This document shows, piece after piece, positions 43,097-51,898 of a stretch of DNA of 64,000 nucleotides. The stretch covers positions 27,185 through 91,184 of the forward strand of contig CAZMGV010000017.1 of NCBI GenBank assembly GCA_964565925.1. The letters run 5' to 3'. The notes under the pieces are model-generated. The model had not been told where the DNA came from. It saw nothing but the letters and a program-made list of their open reading frames with translations, and ran no database searches. The stretch is from CAZMGV01 sp964565925 (GTDB lineage Bacteria > JAGRBM01 > JAHCIT01). Made by a program: the position numbers and the translations under genes. Position 1 is the first letter of the stretch; every line of letters starts with the position of its first letter.

Positions 43097-45184
43097 CTAA
43101 CGCTTCACGAGCGACAGCTTGGGCTCGTCGAGAATGGCCCGGAGCTTCACGGCGAGCGTCTCGGCCGTGAACGGCTTATGCAGGAAGTGCACGCCTTCGT
43201 GCCGGACCCCGTGATAAAGCACGACGTTGTCGGTATATCCGGAAATATAGAGTACATGGGTCTGCGGGCGCATCGATTTCAGCTTGGCGACCAGTTCGGG
43301 ACCGGTCACCTTCGGCATCACCACGTCCGTGACGACGATGTCGATCGGACCGCCGAACCGCTCCGTCAGATGAAGGGCGTCGGCGCCGTCGTCGGCCTCC
43401 AGAACCGTATAGCCCAGTCCCGCGAGCAGCCGGGCGTTCACCACTCGCAGCTGGAGATCGTCCTCGACCAGCAGGACGGTTTCGCCGCCCGTCGGGAGTT
43501 TTACCGGCCGGTCCGCCAGTGGCTTTAACGGCTCGGCCATGTCGCGGCTCGCCGGGAAATACAGCTTGAACGTGCTCCCCTTGCCCGGTTCCGAATAGAC
43601 CTCGACCTGCCCGCCGTTCTGTTTCGCGATACCCAGCACGCTGGAGAGTCCGAGCCCCGTGCCCCGGCCCACGCCCTTGGTCGTGAAGAAAGGTTCAAAT
43701 ATCCGGTCCCGGATTTCAGGAGGTATGCCGCCGCCCGTATCGCTGACCGCAAGCATGACCATCGGCCGGGTATCCGCACCGTCCCTGACGGCGGGGAAGC
43801 TCCTCTGGACGTTGAATACCTCGATGATGATCGTCCCCTCGTCACGGATCGCATCGCGCGCGTTCACAACGAGATTGAGGAGCGCCTGCTCCATCTGGCT
43901 GACAGCGGCTTTAACCGAATACAGGTTCTCGCCCACCGACATCTTGAGCGTGATCCGCTCGCCCACGGCCCTGAGCAGCAGCGGGTGCATGCGTTTCACC
44001 ACCTCGCCCAGGTCCATATCCTGGACTTGGACCACTTCCTTGCGGGCGAAGGCGAGCAGACGATGCGTCACCTGCGAGGCGCGCTGGGTAGCCGACAGGA
44101 TACCGTTCACGTCGGTAAGCCGGGGATCATCCGCCGAAAGCTCCATCCGGAGCAGTTCCCCGTGGCTCACGATAACGTTGAGAATGTTGTTGAAATCGTG
44201 GGCGATGCCGCCGACCAGCTGGCCCATGGCGTCCAGCCGCTGCACCTGCGCGAGCTGTTCCGAGAGCCGGCGCTGCTCGGTAATGTCGTAGGTGAGCAGG
44301 ATGACCCGATCCACCGAAAGGTTGTCGTCGCTGAAGAGCGGAGAGACGCGGCCTTCGAACCAGCGGTAGTCTTCGCCCCGGGAGATGCGGAAGTCGAACC
44401 GGTCGGGTTCGCGGGATTCGGTTACCCGCGAGATGGCATCCAGTACCGGCATCGCCTCGGTCACGCTGAACAGGTCCGTGAGCCGCTTGCCCACCGGGTC
44501 GAAGAACTTGCCGGCCGCGTGCAGCACCGATTCTTCAGCCGAGCCGAACGTGGTGAGAAAGACGCCCTCGCGGCTCAGCACGAACGCCTGTCCCGGCAGC
44601 GCCTTGGCGAGACCGCCCAGCGTCAGCTCGGCGCGCTTCCTGCTCATGAACTGTCCGGCGAAAAATACAGTAACGGCACTGGAGAGCACCGCCAGCAGCA
44701 GCGTGGCGCCGGCCAGTACACCAACCATCCGCTGGCGGAACTCACGCAGCATCTGGTCGCTCGCGCCGACCACCACCTTGCCGATCTGACCCGGAGTCAC
44801 AAGCCCTTCCACCGGCAGTTCTTCCATGATGAGCGAGGATTCGTCGATGGATGGGGCCGACCCCCTCAGCGCCTGTTTGCCCTGGCTGGCGGAATAGGTG
44901 GCGATGGTTTCGCCGCGGCGGTCGATCACCCGGACCAGCGAGATCTCGGGGTTATCCTTGGTGGCATCGAGAGCGGACCAGACCGCGTCGCTGTCGTCGA
45001 ACTCGATGCCGGCGCGGACGTTGAACGCAAGCATCCGGCCGACCGTGCGGGCGCGGTTCTGGATCTGGGCAGTCGCGTCCCGCTCGAGGTACGAGTAGAC
45101 GGACCAGGCTACGCCGCCGGCCACCGACAGTGACAGCACTACAATGGCCGCCACAAACGAACTTCGTATTGTCCCTCCGAACAT
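43097..45184 (-). CDS. Hybrid sensor histidine kinase with C-terminal receiver domain
   Basis: 695 residues. TM1 (~10-30) and TM2 (~150-175) enclose a CHASE8-like periplasmic domain (VGRMLAFNVRAGIEFDDSDAV). A PAS domain follows (~200-305), then HisKA with the phospho-acceptor GGIAHDFNNIL, HATPase (VVNARDAI N-box; DTGGGIPPEIRDRIFEPFFTTK; GTGLGLSSVLGI), and a receiver domain (VLLVEDDLQLR, TDVVMPK, LHKPFT) at ~570-690. This arrangement is typical of PAS-type hybrid kinases. The signal is unknown; no separate response regulator gene is adjacent. Confidence 0.92.
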   Translation of the reverse strand: MFGGTIRSSFVAAIVVLSLSVAGGVAWSVYSYLERDATAQIQNRARTVGRMLAFNVRAGIEFDDSDAVWSALDATKDNPEISLVRVIDRRGETIATYSASQGKQALRGSAPSIDESSLIMEELPVEGLVTPGQIGKVVVGASDQMLREFRQRMVGVLAGATLLLAVLSSAVTVFFAGQFMSRKRAELTLGGLAKALPGQAFVLSREGVFLTTFGSAEESVLHAAGKFFDPVGKRLTDLFSVTEAMPVLDAISRVTESREPDRFDFRISRGEDYRWFEGRVSPLFSDDNLSVDRVILLTYDITEQRRLSEQLAQVQRLDAMGQLVGGIAHDFNNILNVIVSHGELLRMELSADDPRLTDVNGILSATQRASQVTHRLLAFARKEVVQVQDMDLGEVVKRMHPLLLRAVGERITLKMSVGENLYSVKAAVSQMEQALLNLVVNARDAIRDEGTIIIEVFNVQRSFPAVRDGADTRPMVMLAVSDTGGGIPPEIRDRIFEPFFTTKGVGRGTGLGLSSVLGIAKQNGGQVEVYSEPGKGSTFKLYFPASRDMAEPLKPLADRPVKLPTGGETVLLVEDDLQLRVVNARLLAGLGYTVLEADDGADALHLTERFGGPIDIVVTDVVMPKVTGPELVAKLKSMRPQTHVLYISGYTDNVVLYHGVRHEGVHFLHKPFTAETLAVKLRAILDEPKLSLVKR

Positions 45185-45318
45185 GATTCAGTCCCGGTTC
45201 ATACATATCAGATACCGGGTCTGTTCAGCAGTGATTTTTAACCAATTAAGCGTGTGCGCAAAAGCACCGCAGCGCCCCGGCCCTCAGGGTGAGCGGAATT
45301 CAGGGAATGGCCGGGTTT

Positions 45319-46113
45319 TCAGTCCTTTTTCTTCCGGCTGGCCGGCTTGGCGTAGAGATAAGTGATCCGGGCCAGCGTATCGTCCGGAATCACCGTCATC
45401 AGCACGCGGCCGATCCGGTTCAGCGCGCCCGAGACCGCCACGGTCGACCCCTTGTCCAGTTCCGCCATGGCAAACCGGGCAACCGATTCCGGCGTCTCCT
45501 TGATCGATGCCGGCAGTTTCGAGGTGTCGGCGCCCTGGACCTCGATGAACTCGGTTTCCGTGACGCCCGGGCAGATGCAGCAGATCTGCACACCGGACTC
45601 TTCGCACTCGACGGCGAGCGCCTTGGAGAGCGACAGCACGAAAGCCTTGGCGGCCGCGTAGGTCGCCATGAGCGGCATCGGCGTAAACCCCGCTATGGAC
45701 GCGATATTCATCACATAACCGCCCCGCGCGGCTTTCAGCCGCGGGACGTACAAGTGGCACAGGTGCGCCAGCGCCCGCACGTTCAGGTCGATCATCCGGT
45801 CTTCGGTTTCCGTCTCGATCTTCTCGAACCGGCCGATGGTGCCGAACCCGGCGTTGTTCACGAGGCCCGATACCGCGATGCCGCGCTTGTCCAGTTCCGC
45901 CGCCATCCGGTCGATGGCCTCAAGGTTGATCAGGTCTACGGACATCGGCACAGCGTCGATTTCGTGCGCATCCTTCAGTTCCGCCGCCAGAGCCTCCAGC
46001 AGGTCCGCCGACCTGGCGACCAGCACCAGATCCTGCTTGCGCTTGGCCAGTTCCCGGCAGATCTCCTTGCCGATTCCCTTCGAGGCACCTGTGACGATCA
46101 CATATCCGGCCAT
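45319..46113 (-). CDS. Short-chain dehydrogenase/reductase
   Basis: 264 residues. VIVTGASKGIGKEICRELA (cofactor site), LVNNAGFGTIG, NIASIAGFTPMPLMATYAAAK (catalytic Ser and YxxxK) are intact. The DltE/YqjQ-like SDRs are the closest general type by eye. The C-terminal ~30 residues end in a basic tail (KPASRKKKD). It lies downstream of the diiron protein gene but separated by a terminator, so it is probably its own unit. Confidence 0.9.
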   Translation of the reverse strand: MAGYVIVTGASKGIGKEICRELAKRKQDLVLVARSADLLEALAAELKDAHEIDAVPMSVDLINLEAIDRMAAELDKRGIAVSGLVNNAGFGTIGRFEKIETETEDRMIDLNVRALAHLCHLYVPRLKAARGGYVMNIASIAGFTPMPLMATYAAAKAFVLSLSKALAVECEESGVQICCICPGVTETEFIEVQGADTSKLPASIKETPESVARFAMAELDKGSTVAVSGALNRIGRVLMTVIPDDTLARITYLYAKPASRKKKD

Positions 46114-46212
46114 TTCGCACTCCCCTGTCGGTGGCTATGTGTGTTTAATCGTGTCCAATCGTGCTGAACCGTGCAAACTGGACAGAGGTGTCTATTTACG
46201 GACATTCGCACC

Positions 46213-46252
46213 GAAAAAGCACTGAGGGGGCACCAGCCGGCACCCCCTCAGT
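46213..46252 (-). terminator. Intrinsic terminator after the ferritin-like gene
   Basis: On the minus strand a 9-bp stem ctgaggggg/ccccctcag is followed by TGCTTTTT (bases 46214-46218 are AAAAA on the plus strand). Confidence 0.85.
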
Positions 46253-46275
46253 AAATCAGCAACTAGTTCAGTGAA

Positions 46276-47364
46276 TCAGTCGTAGGCACCTTCGGTCGCG
46301 CGGGACTCGGTCGAGACGGCGTTCATGTCCTTCACGAGGCCGATCTCCTTGTATTTCCCGGCAGTGCGCTCGGTGATGAGGCCGATCTTCTTCAGATGCG
46401 GGATCACGGCGTGGGTGTACATGAGGGACTTGGACTCCACCGCTTCCTTCGACTGGTAGAGGAACGGAGCCATCGCCGAGGCGCTGATGCCGTGCTGGGC
46501 GCCCAGCTCCTTGAGCGGGCCGTGGTACTGGCCGGCGTTGAGACATTCCAGGATTCCGAACGCCCAGTCTTCCAGATCGTCGCGCATGCCGGGATCGTCC
46601 TTGCACTCTTCGACGGTCTTCGTCATCGAGATGATGCCGAACGCCGCGTGGCGGGATTCATCAAGCCGCACGCGCTTGAGCATCTCTTTGAGGAACGGCA
46701 CATCGGTGCCGCCTTCCAGCATGCCCATGATCCCCAGGGCCATGCCCTCGAACAGGGTCTGCATGCCGAGGGTCTTCTTCTGCCAGGAGTCTGCCTTCAG
46801 CAGTTCTTCCAGCAGGAACTTGATGTTGGGGTCGACCGGATAAATCTTGCCGACTTTCCGCTGCAGGAACTTGGCGAACGCCTCGATGTGGCGGACCTCG
46901 TCGAACGTCTGCGCGCCGGCGTAGAACTTCATGTCCATGTCCGGGCAGGCGTTGGTGAGCTGGCCGCAGATCTGGAGCGCGGCCTGTTCGCCGTGAAGCA
47001 GCTGTGAGCAGATGTAGGCCATATTGTCCCAAGCCGCTTCGCGCTGGACGCTTTCGGGCTTGCCCTGCATCTTCAGGAGCTGGCAGATGATCGAGTAGTT
47101 TGGATCCATGCCCCAGTGGTCCTTGGGGTCGATCTTCGTGGACCAGTCGAGGTCCTTCTCGGCGTTCCACTGGCGGACCTTGCTGATCTCATAGAGGCGG
47201 CGCAGGTCTTCCACCTGGCCCACGTAGTCCCAGTTCCAGGAGACATCGAGCGGCGCATCGAATTCGAGCGACTCGCGCATGTTGCGGATTTCCACTTCGT
47301 CGTTCCACTCGATACCGGCGAACTTGCCATACATCTTGCGGTGTTCTTTGTTCAGCAGTTCCAT
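46276..47364 (-). CDS. Ferritin-like diiron protein
   Basis: 362 residues, all alpha. The carboxylate/His iron ligands of a ferritin-like four-helix bundle are seen: HGEQAALQ, FDEVRHIEAF, LFEGMALG and LDESRHAAFG (two ExxH-type motifs). This resembles the broad diiron oxygenase group (AurF-like or R2-like) and is likely an oxygenase or oxidase rather than iron storage. It stands directly downstream of a TetR gene on the same strand with an 87-bp gap, so it is a probable target of that regulator. Confidence 0.85.
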   Translation of the reverse strand: MELLNKEHRKMYGKFAGIEWNDEVEIRNMRESLEFDAPLDVSWNWDYVGQVEDLRRLYEISKVRQWNAEKDLDWSTKIDPKDHWGMDPNYSIICQLLKMQGKPESVQREAAWDNMAYICSQLLHGEQAALQICGQLTNACPDMDMKFYAGAQTFDEVRHIEAFAKFLQRKVGKIYPVDPNIKFLLEELLKADSWQKKTLGMQTLFEGMALGIMGMLEGGTDVPFLKEMLKRVRLDESRHAAFGIISMTKTVEECKDDPGMRDDLEDWAFGILECLNAGQYHGPLKELGAQHGISASAMAPFLYQSKEAVESKSLMYTHAVIPHLKKIGLITERTAGKYKEIGLVKDMNAVSTESRATEGAYD

Positions 47365-47451
47365 CTGGGTCGTCTCCTTGGACTTTGGTTTATCGGGGCT
47401 GTTTCCGGCTGCTGCCCTGTCACAGCGACAGATGCCGCGCCGGAAGCTTCG

Positions 47452-48126
47452 TTACTTTTCGCTTCCACCTTGAGGGGCGAGCCCCCACCGGAGGAAATTC
47501 CTGAGTTCAGACTTCCGCGCCTCGACGCGCCGGGGCTCGAACAGGTCGCCGCCGATCATCCCCTTGCCGAATTCGCCCGAGGCGAAGTGAAAAATCGTCG
47601 CGCCGATCAGCGTCTGCACGAAGTGGCCGATCGACTGCTGGCGGAACACGCCCGAGTCGGTACCGGCCTTCATCAGCGTGACGACCTTCTGGATGATCTG
47701 GCGCAGGTACTGGCCGTGCCGGTTCAGGAGTTCTTCGCGCGAGAGCCCGGCGTCCTCGAAGTCGCGTTCGACCATGGAGCGCAGCAGCAGCTTCGCGGTG
47801 TTGGGGTTGTCGGCCATGAATCCGACCCACACGTCCACAATCTGGTCGAGCTGGGTCCAGGCATTGGCCGATTCGTCGACATGGGGTTCCAGGGTCTCCC
47901 ACAGCCGCTTGAACAGCCGCTCCAGCACCGACGCGTAGATTTCCGTCTTCGATTTGAAATGGTGGAACAGGCTCGACTTGGAGAGATCCGACTTCTCGGC
48001 CACCTCGGCCAGACCGACGCCCGAGAAGCCGCGGTCCGCAAACAGCTGCTCGGCCACATCGAGGATGCGGTCCTGCGACGGGTGGCGGACGAGTTCAGGG
48101 CCTTTTCCAAAGGGTTCTGCTGACAT
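47452..48126 (-). CDS. TetR/AcrR-family transcriptional regulator
   Basis: 224 residues. The helix-turn-helix is seen in ILDVAEQLFADRGFSGVGLAEVAEKSDLSKSSLFHHFKSKTEIY (residues ~21-64). The C-terminal domain is helical and binds an unknown ligand. Directly upstream are two palindromes at 48152-48181 that are good operators, suggesting self-repression and control of the downstream diiron gene. Confidence 0.9.
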   Translation of the reverse strand: MSAEPFGKGPELVRHPSQDRILDVAEQLFADRGFSGVGLAEVAEKSDLSKSSLFHHFKSKTEIYASVLERLFKRLWETLEPHVDESANAWTQLDQIVDVWVGFMADNPNTAKLLLRSMVERDFEDAGLSREELLNRHGQYLRQIIQKVVTLMKAGTDSGVFRQQSIGHFVQTLIGATIFHFASGEFGKGMIGGDLFEPRRVEARKSELRNFLRWGLAPQGGSEK

Positions 48127-48151
48127 TGAGGTGATAGGTCCTCCACGAACC

Positions 48152-48181
48152 TGACATTTGTCATACTACCGACCGGTCGGT
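48152..48181 (-). promoter_or_regulatory. Paired palindromes upstream of tetR
   Basis: tgaca-tt-tgtca (48152-48163) and the perfect 14-bp palindrome accgaccggtcggt (48168-48181). The second resembles classical TetR-family operators. Both lie 26-55 nt upstream of the TetR start codon, over the expected promoter. Confidence 0.75.
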
Positions 48182-48312
48182 CAGTCGTCAAGAACAATTT
48201 TGTTCTTTTGGATTAATGAGCCTTCAAGCGGTATTCTTGAGTCTGAATAGGCTCTTTTTCAGGCTCAAAACCCCGGAAAACCGGTTTTTCCGGAGAACTG
48301 CCGTATTACCCC

Positions 48313-49485
48313 GTGAACCCGGAATCATCCACTCCAAATGCCGATTTCAGCCAGCCCCACCGGGCGGGGCCGACAAACCCTATCGACTGGCGGCCGATCG
48401 ACCGGGCGCTGTTCCTCCAGTTCCTCGTCATGCTGGTCACGGTCGCCAACACGTTCTTTATTTTTTCCATCGGCACGGGAGATCTCGAGCCTTACGTCAA
48501 CCCGGTCTACTACCGGGTCACCCTGGGTGTCGCCGTGCTGCTGATGGTCCTGACAGGCGTCCTCTTCGGGACCGGAATCGCCGCCCGCAAGCGGACCGAC
48601 GACCTGCCGATCCTTTCCGACCTGCTGACACAAGGGTTCACGCTCGGTGTGATCTTCTTCTCGTATTCGGTGGGTCTCTATACGACCAGCATCGCCGCGC
48701 TGCTGGTGGACGGTATCGCGCTGGGGCTCCCGCTCCTGCACCCCGGAGCGATCCTGCGGTCGCTCATTACCGGGGTCATCGTGACGACACTGGTGGTTAT
48801 CGGCCTTGAAACGGGGTTTCTGCCCTATGCGCCGATTTTCCATACCTATCCGGCGAACAGCGAAGGCAGCCCGCTCGGCGTGATCCGCTACTGGCAGATC
48901 ACCCTGCTTATCGTCTCGCCGGTCACCGTCTGGTTCGTGGTGAACCTCCTCACCGAACGCTGGCGCGAACGGGAGAACCAGCTCCGGGAACTGTCGATCA
49001 TCGACACGCTGACAGGCCTCTTCAATCGGCGGCGATTTTTCGAACTGCTCGCCTCCGAATGCCTGCGCACCCGGCGCACCGAGCGGCCGGTCACGCTGGT
49101 CATGGGCGACCTGGACCACTTCAAGGAGATCAATGACACGTACGGCCATGCGGCGGGTGACGCCGTGCTCCGCGAGGTCGCCAACTGCATCCGGTCCGAA
49201 ATCCGGGTGGGGATCGACGCGGCCGGGCGGTTCGGCGGTGAGGAGCTGGTCATCCTGCTGCCCGAAACCCCGCTCGAGGCGGCCGCCGAAGTCACTGAGC
49301 GGATCCGCGACCGCATCCGGAATACTCCGGTCTACTGGAGCGGTTCCGAAATCGCCGTCACCGCCAGCTTCGGTATCGCCTCGGCGAGCGGCCTCGCGGC
49401 CGACTCGGACACCCTGCTGGAACTCGCCGACAGCCGGCTCTACCGGGCCAAGCAGTCGGGCCGCAACCGGGTCATATTTGCATAA
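48313..49485 (+). CDS. Membrane-bound GGDEF diguanylate cyclase
   Basis: 390 residues with a GTG start. Six hydrophobic segments occupy residues ~30-215. The C-terminal GGDEF domain (~228-388) has DTLTGLFNRRRFFELL, MGDLDHFKEINDTYGHAAGD and the active-site loop RFGGEEL, so it should make cyclic di-GMP. The RxxD inhibitory site before the loop is not present (VGID instead), so product inhibition may be absent. No partner EAL domain is nearby. The signal sensed by the membrane part is unknown. Confidence 0.9.
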   Translation: MNPESSTPNADFSQPHRAGPTNPIDWRPIDRALFLQFLVMLVTVANTFFIFSIGTGDLEPYVNPVYYRVTLGVAVLLMVLTGVLFGTGIAARKRTDDLPILSDLLTQGFTLGVIFFSYSVGLYTTSIAALLVDGIALGLPLLHPGAILRSLITGVIVTTLVVIGLETGFLPYAPIFHTYPANSEGSPLGVIRYWQITLLIVSPVTVWFVVNLLTERWRERENQLRELSIIDTLTGLFNRRRFFELLASECLRTRRTERPVTLVMGDLDHFKEINDTYGHAAGDAVLREVANCIRSEIRVGIDAAGRFGGEELVILLPETPLEAAAEVTERIRDRIRNTPVYWSGSEIAVTASFGIASASGLAADSDTLLELADSRLYRAKQSGRNRVIFA

Positions 49486-49490
49486 TTCAT

Positions 49491-49671
49491 AAAAAAGGAG
49501 CCGGTCCCTTTGCAGGGGACCGGCTCCATGCGCGGAAGGGGAGGAGCAAGGAAGACCTTTTGGTCTGATGAACAGTCTCTTGGTATCACGGTCCCTCGCC
49601 GCTCGGTAGAGGCTGTTCCGGTTTCCGGCCATTCTTCGTGTTCTGGAGGCATCAAAAGCGTGTTCTGGCGC
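49491..49671 (-). ncRNA. Candidate small RNA ending in an intrinsic terminator
   Basis: On the minus strand a perfect 12-bp stem ggagccggtccc/gggaccggctcc (49497-49527) is followed by TTTTTT, but no minus-strand gene precedes it. Upstream, TTGATC and TATACC lie about 16 nt apart near 49683-49710, giving a promoter-like pair. A transcript of about 180 nt would fit. The region has no convincing protein gene. This is inference; no family is recognised. Confidence 0.35.
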
Positions 49672-49718
49672 CTGTCTCTGGTATAAAAGGGGCCTGAACC
49701 CGATCAAGGAGATAACCC

Positions 49719-50198
49719 ATGGCGAAGAAAGTCCCTGCAATTCCGAAAAACGAACCGCTGATCACCCCTTATCTGAACATCAAAGGCGCGGGGGCGGCGA
49801 TCCAGTGGTACAAGAAAGTGCTGGGAGCCAAACACCTCTATACCATCAATATGCCCGGCGACATGCCGGGCGGCTTGGTGGGCCACGCGGAACTGGTGTT
49901 CGGCAACTGCAAGGTGATGCTCGCCGACGAGAACCCCGCCTGGGGGAACCGCGGACCACTCTCCATCGGCGGCACCCCCGTCAAGATCCACCTCTACGTG
50001 AAGAACGTGGACGCGACGTACAAGAAAGCCGTCGCCGCCGGTGCGGCCTCCACGATGGAACCCCGGACGGAGTTCTACGGCCACCGGGCCGCCCAGTTCA
50101 CCGACCCCTTCGGCCACTCCTGGATGATCGCCACGCAAGTCGAAGTTGTCCCGGTCAAAGAAATGAAGAAGCGGGCGAAGAAGCTGTTCGGCGGGTGA
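49719..50198 (+). CDS. VOC-family protein (PhnB/glyoxalase-like)
   Basis: 159 residues. LITPYLNIKGAGAAIQWYKKVLGA, VGHAELVFGNCKVMLADE, HLYVKNVDATYKKAVAAGA and FYGHRAAQFTDPFGHSWMIATQ match the PhnB-like group of vicinal-oxygen-chelate proteins. The metal-ligand positions are not strictly conserved, so catalytic activity is uncertain. Ribosome site AAGGAG lies upstream. A bidirectional terminator follows. Confidence 0.88.
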   Translation: MAKKVPAIPKNEPLITPYLNIKGAGAAIQWYKKVLGAKHLYTINMPGDMPGGLVGHAELVFGNCKVMLADENPAWGNRGPLSIGGTPVKIHLYVKNVDATYKKAVAAGAASTMEPRTEFYGHRAAQFTDPFGHSWMIATQVEVVPVKEMKKRAKKLFGG

Positions 50199-50221
50199 GC
50201 GAAACCTAGATCGCGCCAAAT

Positions 50222-50255
50222 AAAAACGGCCTCCCTGAGGGAGGCCGTTTCTTTT
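50222..50255. terminator. Bidirectional intrinsic terminator
   Basis: aaacggcctccc-tga-gggaggccgttt with A/T tracts on both sides, between the convergent VOC and ndk genes. Confidence 0.92.
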
Positions 50256-50272
50256 GAAGTCTCGCGACTCCG

Positions 50273-50704
50273 TTACTTGCGGCCGGCGTAGACCTCGCGC
50301 TGCGGGAAGAACCAGCCGATTTCGAACTTCGCCGTATCGGGGGCATCGGAGCCGTGGCAGGCGTTGCGCTCGATGTTCGTGCCGAACAGCTTGCGCAGCG
50401 TTCCGGCGTCCGCCTTCTCCGGGTTCGTGGCGCCCATGATCTCGCGGTTCTTCGCGATGGCGCCTTCGCCTTCGAGTACCATGAGGAGCACCGGGCCCTC
50501 CGTCATGAACTTGATCAGGTCTGGGAAGAACGGCCGCGCCTTGTGCACGGCGTAGAATCCTTCGGCCTCTTCCTTCGAGAGGTGCTTCAGGTGGGCCGCG
50601 ACGACGCGCAGGCCCTTCTCCTCGAACTTCGAGATGATGCCGCCGATCGCGTTCTTCTGGACCGCGTCGGGTTTGATGATGGAAAGGGTCTGTTCGATTG
50701 CCAT
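50273..50704 (-). CDS. ndk: Nucleoside diphosphate kinase
   Basis: 143 residues, the usual length. MAIEQTLSIIKPDAVQKNAIGGII, MTEGPVLLMVLEGEGAIAKNREIMGATNP and the catalytic-His segment RNACHGSDAPDTAKFEI are complete. It transfers the gamma phosphate between nucleoside triphosphates and diphosphates in the cytoplasm. It lies 18 bp downstream of sucD, so ndk-sucD-sucC (in reverse order of transcription) form one operon, which is sensible because succinyl-CoA synthetase and Ndk interconvert GTP and ATP. Confidence 0.95.
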   Translation of the reverse strand: MAIEQTLSIIKPDAVQKNAIGGIISKFEEKGLRVVAAHLKHLSKEEAEGFYAVHKARPFFPDLIKFMTEGPVLLMVLEGEGAIAKNREIMGATNPEKADAGTLRKLFGTNIERNACHGSDAPDTAKFEIGWFFPQREVYAGRK

Positions 50705-50722
50705 TAGAGGTCTGTGCTCCTG

Positions 50723-51895
50723 TTACTTTCTTTTCTTCGCCGTCTTCTTGGCGGGTTTCTTTGCGGCCGGTTTCTTCGAGGCGGCTTTGACGCCGCTCGA
50801 GACGCGGGCCTTCAGGTCGTTGAAGAGCTTCTTGCCCCTGGAGGTCGCCGTACTGGCGGCCTTCTTCACGCGGGCTTCGGCTTCTTTCTCGAACTTGCGG
50901 AGTTTCGGCTCGGCCTTCTTGAATGCCTTCTTCACCGAGGCTTCCGCATCCTTCTCCAGCTTGCGGAGCTTGGGCTCGGCATCCTTGATCGCCTTGGTCA
51001 CGCGGACCGAGATCTTGCGGGGGTTCTTGGCGAGCGCCTCCTGGAGTGTCTTGCCCAGGTCGGCCGGAGACATGGAGACGAAAATCCCCGCGTCGCGGAA
51101 CGCGGCGATCTTGCTCGCCGCATCGCCCTTGCCGCCCGCAATGATCGCGCCGGCATGGCCCATGCGCTTGCCCTTCGGCGCCGTCTGGCCGCCGATGAAG
51201 CCCACGACCGGCTTCGAGCAGTTGGCCTTCACCCACGCGGCGGCTTCCTCTTCGGCACTGCCGCCGATTTCGCCGATCATGATGATCGCCTCGGTGCCGT
51301 CGTCCTCTTCGAACAGTTCCATCACGCTGGTGTGGTCCATGCCCTTGACCGGATCGCCGCCGATCCCCACGCATGTCGACTGGCCGAGGCCGATCTTCGT
51401 CACCTGGTGCACAGCTTCGTAGGTCAGCGTGCCCGAGCGCGAGACGATGCCGATCTTGCCCGGACGGTGGATGTGACCCGGCATGATGCCGATCTTGCAC
51501 TGGCCCGGCGTGATGACGCCCGGGCAGTTGGGACCGATGAGGCGGGTCTTCTTGCCCGCCATCGAGCGCTTCACCTTCAGCATGTCCACGATCGGGATGC
51601 CTTCGGTGATGCAGATGACGAGGTCGAGTTCCGCGTCGACCGCTTCCAGGATCGCGTCGGCCGCGAACGGAGGCGGAACGTAGATCACACTGGCGTTGGC
51701 GCCGGTAGCCTCTTTGGCTTGTCCGACCGTGTCGAAGATCGGGATGCCTTCGAAGTCCGTGCCGCCCTTGCCCGGAGTAACGCCCGCCACCATCTTGGTG
51801 CCGTAGTCGCGGCAGCCCTTGGTGTGGAACTGGCCGGTCGCGCCGGTGATGCCCTGGGTGATTACCTTGGTGTTCTTGTCAACGAGAATAGACAT
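50723..51895 (-). CDS. sucD: Succinyl-CoA synthetase alpha subunit with a histone-H1-like C-terminal tail
   Basis: 390 residues; ordinary SucD is about 290. Residues 1-290 are a complete subunit: CoA-binding GITGATGQFHTKGCRDYG, PGVITPGQCKIGIMPG and the phosphohistidine loop KRMGHAGAIIAGGKGDAA (His247). Residues ~291-390 are an extension of Lys/Ala/Glu-rich sequence with two 22-residue repeats (AEPKLRK[LF]EK[DE]AEA.VKKA) and a very basic end (KKPAAKKPAKKTAKKRK). This tail resembles histone H1/PhaF-like DNA- or polyanion-binding tails. The sucC gene ends 3 bp before this gene starts. The catalytic role in the TCA cycle is certain; the tail's role is unknown. Confidence 0.93.
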   Translation of the reverse strand: MSILVDKNTKVITQGITGATGQFHTKGCRDYGTKMVAGVTPGKGGTDFEGIPIFDTVGQAKEATGANASVIYVPPPFAADAILEAVDAELDLVICITEGIPIVDMLKVKRSMAGKKTRLIGPNCPGVITPGQCKIGIMPGHIHRPGKIGIVSRSGTLTYEAVHQVTKIGLGQSTCVGIGGDPVKGMDHTSVMELFEEDDGTEAIIMIGEIGGSAEEEAAAWVKANCSKPVVGFIGGQTAPKGKRMGHAGAIIAGGKGDAASKIAAFRDAGIFVSMSPADLGKTLQEALAKNPRKISVRVTKAIKDAEPKLRKLEKDAEASVKKAFKKAEPKLRKFEKEAEARVKKAASTATSRGKKLFNDLKARVSSGVKAASKKPAAKKPAKKTAKKRK

Positions 51896-51898
51896 GGC

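Noticed and set aside
44385..45133. Plus-strand open frames within the kinase, sucC, ndk and similar genes
   Set aside because: All lie antisense to well-supported genes and have shadow-type composition.
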